A stretch of DNA of 55,427 nucleotides, taken from contig NZ_DJUR01000042.1 of assembly GCF_002440555.1 (NCBI RefSeq), forward strand, positions 1 to 55,427, written 5' to 3'. Shown piece by piece: positions 49,882 through 55,427 of the stretch. The notes below the pieces were generated by a model. The model saw only the letters and a list, made by a program, of their open reading frames with translations. It was not told the DNA's origin and did not search any database. Numbering within the stretch: position 1 is the first letter of the stretch; each line of letters starts with the position of its first letter. The position numbers and the translations under genes were made by a program. This stretch comes from Aerococcus sp. UBA6277. GTDB taxonomy: Bacteria; Bacillota; Bacilli; Lactobacillales; Aerococcaceae.

Positions 49882-50547
49882 ATGTCTAAGAACTATATAG
49901 CGATTATCGGTGACTTAATTGATTCAAAAAAATCAGCTGACCGAGAAAACTTACAAGAAAACTTATTAGAAAGTTTTGCTACAATTAACCAAAACTACGG
50001 TGACATCATCGCGTCAAAATTAACGATAACCTTAGGTGATGAATTTCAAGTGTTGATTAAACCTCATTACCAAGTGTTTCAAATGATAGATGACATCCAA
50101 CGACTCATTCCCCACCCCATTCGCTTTGGGATTGGTTACGGGTCAATAGCCACAGAGATTGATCCTGAAGTCAGTATAGGCGCAGATGGCCCCGCATACT
50201 GGCACGCTAGAAGCGCCATTGAATCAGTCAAGCAACACGATTACAGCGGTAATTTACGTCAAGCCTTTTTTGGTCTAGAGAGAAAAGACGACACCATCAA
50301 TACCCTGCTCTTACTGACGGATACTATCCGGTCAAGTTGGACTAAAACCCAGCTATATGTCTTCAATGGACTTTTAGAGACGGGGATTTACCAGCAATCG
50401 TTTAATCAAAAAGCACTTGCTAAAAAATTAGAATTATCTCCCTCAGCTTTAAGTAAACGACTAAATTCAGCCAATATTAAAATCTATCTAGCTGGAAAAG
50501 AACAGCTGGCACGTTTCATTCAGGAGGTCGATGATACTGATTCATAA
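49882..50547 (+). CDS. satD: SatD family protein
   Basis: SatD proteins were named from an acid-tolerance locus of Streptococcus; their biochemical role is not settled. The 221-residue product begins YIAIIGDLIDSKK and has the conserved LTITLGDEFQVLI and FGIGYGSIATEI blocks, suggesting an N-terminal nucleotide-cyclase-like alpha/beta fold. A helix-turn-helix (QKALAKKLELSPSALSKRLNSA, about 175-196) lies at the end. AAGGAGGTG precedes the ATG. It overlaps the DUF3307 gene by 17 bases. Confidence 0.85.
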   Translation: MSKNYIAIIGDLIDSKKSADRENLQENLLESFATINQNYGDIIASKLTITLGDEFQVLIKPHYQVFQMIDDIQRLIPHPIRFGIGYGSIATEIDPEVSIGADGPAYWHARSAIESVKQHDYSGNLRQAFFGLERKDDTINTLLLLTDTIRSSWTKTQLYVFNGLLETGIYQQSFNQKALAKKLELSPSALSKRLNSANIKIYLAGKEQLARFIQEVDDTDS

Positions 50548-51262
50548 TGCCATCACACTCGTATTATTAATTGCTCACTTTCTAGGTGATTACCATTTTC
50601 AAAGTGAGAAACTGTCAGAAGCCAAGAGAAAGAGTCACGCCGCTCTTGCTAGACACCTAGCTATCCATGGATTACTTTTGTTTATATCATGGATACTCAC
50701 TTGGCAGTCGGATATGATTCTCTTATTTTCAGCTGTATGGCTAGGACATATCATAATTGATTTACTGAAGGTGACCCTACAGCGGAAGTGGATATTCCAG
50801 GCAGAACCGATTCCTTATATTTATCTGGTTGATCAATTGCTACACATTTCATTGATTGTCGTCTTAAGTCAGGTTGTTTTTCCGGCATCCCGTGACGTCT
50901 CCGTATCCTTACCTACATTGGTCTTGAAATGGACCTTACTGACGGTATTAATAACCAAACCCGCGAACGTTACCTTTAAAGTGCTTTTCAATCAATATCA
51001 AAATTACACCGACGATAAAGTTGACCAAACTGAAATAGTCACTGTTCCTGGTGCAGGCGCTATGATTGGGAATTTAGAACGAATTTTATCAGCTATATTC
51101 CTGTCATTAAATGCCCTATCTTCCATCGGCTTAATCTATACTGCAAAGTCTATTGCCCGCTTTAAACTGATTGAGGAGAACCAAGGATTCGCCGAATACT
51201 ATTTAATCGGTACCTTATTTTCCATTCTATTTGTCGTCGTATCATACTTTTTTATATTTTAA
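50531..51262 (+). CDS. DUF3307 family membrane protein
   Basis: This is a 243-residue membrane protein with about six hydrophobic segments. The N-terminal block LLIAHFLGDYHFQSEKLSEAK and the HIIIDLLK motif identify the DUF3307 family, which often travels with SatD. The conserved His and Asp residues in these blocks could bind a metal, but no function is established. It overlaps the end of satD. AGGAGG lies only three bases before the ATG. Confidence 0.82.
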   Translation: MILIHNAITLVLLIAHFLGDYHFQSEKLSEAKRKSHAALARHLAIHGLLLFISWILTWQSDMILLFSAVWLGHIIIDLLKVTLQRKWIFQAEPIPYIYLVDQLLHISLIVVLSQVVFPASRDVSVSLPTLVLKWTLLTVLITKPANVTFKVLFNQYQNYTDDKVDQTEIVTVPGAGAMIGNLERILSAIFLSLNALSSIGLIYTAKSIARFKLIEENQGFAEYYLIGTLFSILFVVVSYFFIF

Positions 51263-51267
51263 GAGAC

Positions 51268-51310
51268 ATCTAACTTAGCGATTTAGGCGATTGTTAAGTT
51301 AGATTTTTTT
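51268..51310 (+). terminator. Terminator after the satD-DUF3307 pair
   Basis: ATCTAACTTA (51268-51277) pairs perfectly with TAAGTTAGAT (51295-51304), followed by T residues to 51310. Confidence 0.88.
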
Positions 51311-51400
51311 GTGACGCTCTTCACTTAAACTTATAAGATATATTTGCGGTTCTACAAACCTATGTAAGCACTTTAATTTTAATCTTTTTTCGTCAAAAGT

Positions 51401-51443
51401 TTGATATTAGTCAAGGAAAACGACAATCTGACTAGCGTATACT
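51401..51443 (+). promoter_or_regulatory. FNR-type box and promoter of the acyl-CoA dehydrogenase operon
   Basis: TTGAT-ATTA-GTCAA (51401-51414) differs from the FNR consensus TTGAT-N4-ATCAA at one base. A -10 TATACT follows at 51438-51443 and there is no -35. The box centre lies about 41-42 bases before the predicted start of transcription, the usual position for a class II activator. The last gene of the operon encodes a Crp/Fnr protein. Confidence 0.75.
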
Positions 51444-51488
51444 TGGGTGGTGAAATAGTACACAATATACTGAAAGTGGTGAAAATAA

Positions 51489-52646
51489 ATGGATTTTAAA
51501 TTCACTGATGAACAAGAACTACTCCGTAAGATGATTCAAAAGTTTGCGGAAAAAGAAATTGCCCCAAGATACGAAGAGATTGAAAAGGAAGGCTACCAAC
51601 AAGACCTAACAGATAAAATGGCGGATGTTGGGATTGTAGGGATTGCTGTCCCTGAGGCTTATGGTGGCGCTGGCTACGACTTTGTAACGCAGACTATGGT
51701 GATTGCTGAACTAGCAAAAGTTAACCCCGGTGCTGCCTTTACCCTTGAAGCCCACTGGAAAGCAATCGACCAGCTTGTCGTTTATGGTAGTGAAGAGATC
51801 AAGGCCCGTTGGTTACCTAGGGCTAATCGGGAGTTATTTACCTTTGGACAAACTGAGCCAGCTAGTGGATCTGATGCTTCTACCCAACAAACAACAGCTG
51901 TTCAGACTCCAGATGGTTGGTTGTTGAACGGGAATAAGGCTTTCTTAACCAACGGAGTTAAAGCCGCTTCTATGTACCTTATTTTAGCCATTACCAGTCC
52001 TGAAAAAGATACTGAACATAGCCGGACTGTCTTTATCTTAGATAATCAAAATCCTGGTTTTGAAAACGGTCGTGTTGAAGACTTTGTGGGGATGCGCGGA
52101 TGTCCAGTCGGTGATATTTACTTATCAGATGCCCTTGTACCGGATATTGACCGCTTAGGTCCTATTGACCAAGGGATGGAAATTGGACACAATGCCCACT
52201 ATACAGCCCGGTTTTTAATGGGTGCACTAGCGGCTGGTATTCAAGATGCCGCCTTGAAAGCTTCTATCAACTATATTCAAGAGCGTGAACTATTTGGTGG
52301 TAAGATGTCTCACCTTGATGGGATTAAATTTAGAATCTCTGATATTGCCATGGGTTTACATGCAACAAAACTAATCATCTACCAAGCTGCCTGGTTAAGA
52401 GATCAAGAAGTTGACCATAAGATGGAGACAACAACCGCTAAATTATTTGGCTCAGACCAAGCCTTGAAAGCAGCTAACCACGCTATGCAGATTTTTGGGG
52501 CTTATGGTTACTCCAAAGAATATCCAGTTGAGCACTTATGGCGTGACGCTAAGGCCTTACAATATGCTGAAGGTGCGTATGAAAAACTCCAATTAGACAT
52601 CGCAAATTCAGTCTTATTTGAATCTAGAGAGGAATTTACGCTATGA
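51489..52646 (+). CDS. Acyl-CoA dehydrogenase
   Basis: This FAD enzyme oxidises acyl-CoA at the alpha-beta bond, or reduces the enoyl-CoA when driven backwards. The 385-residue product has PEAYGGAGYDFVTQTMVIAE, the FAD site FGQTEPASGSDAS and NGNKAFLTNG. The C-terminal QIFGAYGYSKEYPVEHLWRDAK ends with a YAEGAYE block whose glutamate aligns with the catalytic base of short-chain enzymes. Chain-length preference is unclear. Its stop overlaps the etfB start (ATGA), and it receives or gives electrons through the ETF encoded next. Confidence 0.93.
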   Translation: MDFKFTDEQELLRKMIQKFAEKEIAPRYEEIEKEGYQQDLTDKMADVGIVGIAVPEAYGGAGYDFVTQTMVIAELAKVNPGAAFTLEAHWKAIDQLVVYGSEEIKARWLPRANRELFTFGQTEPASGSDASTQQTTAVQTPDGWLLNGNKAFLTNGVKAASMYLILAITSPEKDTEHSRTVFILDNQNPGFENGRVEDFVGMRGCPVGDIYLSDALVPDIDRLGPIDQGMEIGHNAHYTARFLMGALAAGIQDAALKASINYIQERELFGGKMSHLDGIKFRISDIAMGLHATKLIIYQAAWLRDQEVDHKMETTTAKLFGSDQALKAANHAMQIFGAYGYSKEYPVEHLWRDAKALQYAEGAYEKLQLDIANSVLFESREEFTL

Positions 52647-53437
52647 AAATCGTCGTATTTATAAAAGAAATCCCTATCACTAACCACGTTAAAATTGACC
52701 CAGAAACGAATAACCTTATTCGGAGTGGTGTTCGCGGCCGTATTAACCCCTTTGATGAACATGCCATTGAGACTGCTGTTCAGTTAAAAGAAAAATTTGG
52801 TGGTACAGTATCTGTTGTCAGCATGGGCCCTGATTCTTTTAAATTGAGCTTGCATGAAGCCCTAGCCATGGGTTGTGACGAGGCTTATCTACTATCTTCA
52901 CGTGCCTTTGCTGGGTCAGATACCTTAGCAACTGCTTATACTCTAGCTCAAGCTGTACGCAAGATTGGGAACGTGGATCTTATTTTGACAGGTTTAAAGG
53001 CAATTGATGCGGATACGGGACAAGTTGGCCCATTAATTGCTGAAGAGTTGGATCTACCACAAATCACCAACGCATCTGGTATAGTCGACCTTGATTCAGT
53101 TAATCAAACCATTGATGTCAAAAGGTATTTGGAAGTGGACCAAGAAATCATCCGTGTTTCTTACCCCTTAGTTATGAGTGTTGGTGATGAAATCAATAAA
53201 CCGCGGTATCAATCGCCTCTTTTGATTAAACAATCTATGCAAAAAGAGATTACGGTATGGAACGAGGGTGACCTACATTGTGACCTCGATAGAATCGGTA
53301 TCAAAGGGTCCCCTACTATTGTGACTGAAAGCTTTGTGCCGGAAGAATCAGTCCGTCAAATGACCATGCTTGAAGGGTCGCCGACGGAAGCGGCCGAAGC
53401 ATTGTTAGCCATTTTGTCAGACAAACATATCATCTAA
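52643..53437 (+). CDS. etfB: Electron transfer flavoprotein, beta subunit
   Basis: This subunit of the heterodimeric flavoprotein serves acyl-CoA dehydrogenase. The 264-residue product begins MKIVVFIKEIPITNHVKID and has the nucleotide-binding segment LTGLKAIDADTGQVGPLIAEEL (about 115-136). The D-T-x-Q-V-G-P pattern resembles clostridial bifurcating ETFs (DGDTAQVGP) more than mitochondrial ones. It overlaps the dehydrogenase gene by four bases and precedes etfA by 12. Confidence 0.93.
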   Translation: MKIVVFIKEIPITNHVKIDPETNNLIRSGVRGRINPFDEHAIETAVQLKEKFGGTVSVVSMGPDSFKLSLHEALAMGCDEAYLLSSRAFAGSDTLATAYTLAQAVRKIGNVDLILTGLKAIDADTGQVGPLIAEELDLPQITNASGIVDLDSVNQTIDVKRYLEVDQEIIRVSYPLVMSVGDEINKPRYQSPLLIKQSMQKEITVWNEGDLHCDLDRIGIKGSPTIVTESFVPEESVRQMTMLEGSPTEAAEALLAILSDKHII

Positions 53438-53449
53438 GGAGGTAAGTCC

Positions 53450-54442
53450 ATGAATCAAGGAAAATCATCAGGTATATGGGTGGTTGCTGAAATTTCAGAA
53501 GAAACCATCCACCCTTCAACGCTAGAATTATTGGGTAAAGCCCATGAAATGAGTCAAAATAGCCAAGATAGTGTAACAGCCATCCTCTTAGAAACAAGTC
53601 AAACTAATCACGCAGCAAGTCTTATTGGCCACGGCGCTGACCAGGTGTTAGTTGTGAAAAATGACTTATTCGCTGACTTTGACCCTGTATTATCAAAAAC
53701 AGCTATCAAGCAATTAGCTGACGACTACCAACCAAATATTATTTTATTCGCAGCCACTCTTAAAGGGAGAGCTTTAGCGCCAAGACTACAAGGTGCCCTG
53801 CAAACTGGTTTAACCGCAGACTGCCTCGACCTATCTATCAATGATAAGGGGCAGTTGCTACAGATTAAACCCTCATACGGGGACAACTTGATGTGTACAA
53901 TTCTAACACCAACCCGTCGTCCACAAATGGCCACAGTCCGGCCAAATGTCTTTAACACTCTCCCCTTTGACAATACCCGTCAAGGTGCTATTATAGACCT
54001 AACGATTGCCTTAGAACGGCCTTATACCTACCAAGTCTTGGAACGAATTCCAGGTCAACCACAAACGAATCAAATCACTGAGGCAGATAAGGTTGTTGCT
54101 GTTGGCCGCGGGATGAAGATGCAAGACAATTTAGTCTATACTGAAAAAGTAGCCGACCTACTTGGCGCAAAAGTTGGTGCTACCCGTCCCCTAGCAGAGA
54201 ACGGCTGGTACACACATGACGAGCAAATTGGTCAAAGTGGGGTCACTATCCAACCGCAATTACTCTTGAATTTCGGGATTGCAGGCGCCATCCAATATAC
54301 TGTCGGGATGAATCAGGCAAAATTTGTATTTTCTGTAAATAAGGACCCTAAAGCCGCTATCTTTAAAGAATCAGATGTCGGGTATGTCGGCGATGCGGTT
54401 GCTTTTGCCAAAGCTTTAGCTAAACAAGTAGAAAGTAAATAA
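53450..54442 (+). CDS. etfA: Electron transfer flavoprotein, alpha subunit
   Basis: EtfA carries the main FAD. The 330-residue product has a short N-terminal domain and the C-terminal FAD domain: VAVGRGMK, LGAKVGATRPLAENGW, EQIGQSGVTIQPQLLLNFGIAGAIQYTVGM and the final FSVNKDPKAAIFKESDVGYVGDA. AAGGAGGT precedes the ATG. It forms the operon acyl-CoA dehydrogenase-etfB-etfA with a regulator behind it. Confidence 0.95.
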   Translation: MNQGKSSGIWVVAEISEETIHPSTLELLGKAHEMSQNSQDSVTAILLETSQTNHAASLIGHGADQVLVVKNDLFADFDPVLSKTAIKQLADDYQPNIILFAATLKGRALAPRLQGALQTGLTADCLDLSINDKGQLLQIKPSYGDNLMCTILTPTRRPQMATVRPNVFNTLPFDNTRQGAIIDLTIALERPYTYQVLERIPGQPQTNQITEADKVVAVGRGMKMQDNLVYTEKVADLLGAKVGATRPLAENGWYTHDEQIGQSGVTIQPQLLLNFGIAGAIQYTVGMNQAKFVFSVNKDPKAAIFKESDVGYVGDAVAFAKALAKQVESK

Positions 54443-54457
54443 CAATGAGGTGAAAAT

Positions 54458-55108
54458 ATGTTAGCCCAGGATAAAATCAATGATCTAAGACAATTTGACC
54501 TATTCAAAGAGCTGGATTGTCAAACGCTAGAACAAATTGTCCCTTATTTTACTAAACGCTTGTACAAACGAAATGAAGTGGTCTACGCAACCAATACAGA
54601 AGCCCACTATTTTCTCTTTGTATTAACTGGTAAAGTAAAGATCTTTAGATTATCAGAGTTGGGAAACGAACAAATCATCCGGATGATTGCACAGATGGAA
54701 TTTACTGGTGAACTAGCCCTATTTGAAGGTATCCGCAAGGCGCATGCCGTAGCTATGGTAAAAAGTGAAATTTACCTGATTGAAAATCAACAATTTAAAC
54801 AACTGCTGATGGACTACCCGCAATTATCCCTTAAGATGATTGAAGCCTTGTCTCAGCGGCTACACGCTTCAGAAGAGCAATCCATGTTATTATCTACTTG
54901 TACCGCAAAAGACCGGTTATTCAATTTCATTTGTAAGGAAGCCGAGTTGGTGAATGGCCACCGAATCTTCTATCACGAGGAAACGAAGCGGTTTTTAGCA
55001 GGATTTTTAGGCATGTCATCTGAAACACTTAGCCGATCCCTGCATCAATTAGCTGATGAAGGCAAGATTAAAGAACGGCATAACCATCAGATTGAAGTCT
55101 TTTGTTGA
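54458..55108 (+). CDS. Crp/Fnr family transcriptional regulator
   Basis: The 216-residue protein has a cyclic-nucleotide-binding-like beta barrel (about 20-130), a dimer helix and a winged helix. The recognition helix reads SSETLSRSLHQL: the E-x-x-S-R pattern is that of FNR, which reads TTGAT half-sites. It lacks the N-terminal cysteine cluster of E. coli FNR; three scattered cysteines (about 23, 147 and 156) could sense redox state. GAGGTGA precedes the ATG, 15 bases after etfA. Control of its own operon is likely. Confidence 0.9.
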   Translation: MLAQDKINDLRQFDLFKELDCQTLEQIVPYFTKRLYKRNEVVYATNTEAHYFLFVLTGKVKIFRLSELGNEQIIRMIAQMEFTGELALFEGIRKAHAVAMVKSEIYLIENQQFKQLLMDYPQLSLKMIEALSQRLHASEEQSMLLSTCTAKDRLFNFICKEAELVNGHRIFYHEETKRFLAGFLGMSSETLSRSLHQLADEGKIKERHNHQIEVFC

Positions 55109-55145
55109 GAAATATTGAGTTGAATTTAACTTCATAAACGTCTAT

Positions 55146-55189
55146 AAGCATCGAACCTTCACTTTAGTTGGAAAGGTTCGATGCTTTTT
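55146..55189. terminator. Terminator after the Crp/Fnr gene
   Basis: AAGCATCGAACCTT (55146-55159) pairs perfectly with AAGGTTCGATGCTT (55173-55186), followed by T residues. It also forms the end of the minus-strand gene that follows. Confidence 0.92.
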
Positions 55190-55427
55190 GCAAAACGTAC
55201 CAAGATGCATTTTGAATTCTTAATACGAGAACAATGACATAGATGAAGCCTGCACCGATTAGTGCGAATGATCCAGCTTTTTTGTGCCAAATTTTTTCGT
55301 AATTGAACTTACAAATGATGCTATTAATAAGGCACTTAAAGTCATAACTACAGTGGCAATTGTTGCTAAAAATTGGGCAAAATAAAAAAAGAGTAAGTGA
55401 GCTGTGTGAAACCCTACCGTTAAACTG
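55164..55427 (-). pseudogene. Partial membrane protein gene, probably frameshifted
   Basis: Reading the minus strand from the window edge gives a hydrophobic protein part (LTVGFHTAHLLFFYFAQFL, then MTLSALLIASFVSSITKKFG) that runs into a stop at 55259-55261. One frame over, the hydrophobic sequence continues as AGSFALIGAGFIYVIVLVLRI and ends at a stop at 55164-55166. The two halves join if one A is added to the six-A run at 55278-55283, so a slippage deletion is likely. The family is not recognised and the start lies outside the window. Confidence 0.5.

Overview
The window looks like chromosomal DNA of a low-to-moderate GC Firmicute of the order Lactobacillales. Gene order is typical of that group: hrcA-grpE-dnaK-dnaJ, topA-xerC, plsY next to parE-parC, and thyA-folA. 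It also has frequent TTG/GTG starts, strong AGGAGG ribosome binding sites and an alpha-glycerophosphate oxidase (GlpO) type glycerol operon. An Aerococcus-like organism fits best; this is inference from gene content, not from a database match. No rRNA, tRNA, CRISPR array or insertion sequence was recognised.

Region by region. 0.2-3.5 kb: truB, ribF and an M20 amidohydrolase. 3.6-8.6 kb: heat-shock operon hrcA-grpE-dnaK-dnaJ behind a CIRCE element and a CtsR-type operator. 8.9-10.7 kb: lepA. 10.9-13.2 kb: a decaying catabolic cluster behind a MerR-type promoter, with a broken short-chain dehydrogenase, an intact zinc alcohol dehydrogenase and the tail of an M20 peptidase. 13.3-16.5 kb: dcd, an ftsH-like protease and a small membrane protein. 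16.7-29.4 kb: housekeeping genes (ABC-F ATPase, thyA, folA, ypmS-like, yozE-like, S41 protease, lepB, rbgA, rnhB, dprA, topA, xerC). 29.5-34.9 kb: plsY divergent from parE-parC. 35-38.3 kb: thiolase, aldo/keto reductase and Mn-dependent pyrophosphatase. 38.4-41.3 kb: trkA-trkH potassium uptake. 41.5-45.7 kb: glpK-glpO-glpF with a cre site. 45.7-51.3 kb: a more accessory stretch with a GNAT acetyltransferase, a dif-like site beside a tyrosine recombinase, an ATP-grasp ligase coupled to an internally deleted dicarboxylate symporter, and a satD/DUF3307 pair with repeated operators. 51.4-55.1 kb: acyl-CoA dehydrogenase, etfB, etfA and a Crp/Fnr regulator, with an FNR-like box at the promoter. The window ends inside a minus-strand membrane protein gene that appears frameshifted.

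The strongest leads are four. The first is the self-contained FNR-box / acyl-CoA dehydrogenase / ETF / Crp-Fnr operon, whose ETF-beta motif resembles electron-bifurcating ETFs. The second is a dif-like sequence 0.3 kb upstream of a second tyrosine recombinase. The third is the direct-repeat operator ahead of satD. The fourth is dual CtsR/HrcA control of the dnaK operon. Smaller curiosities are a C10 tract inside rbgA, a terminator-like hairpin that holds the dprA ribosome binding site, and several genes caught in the act of decay.
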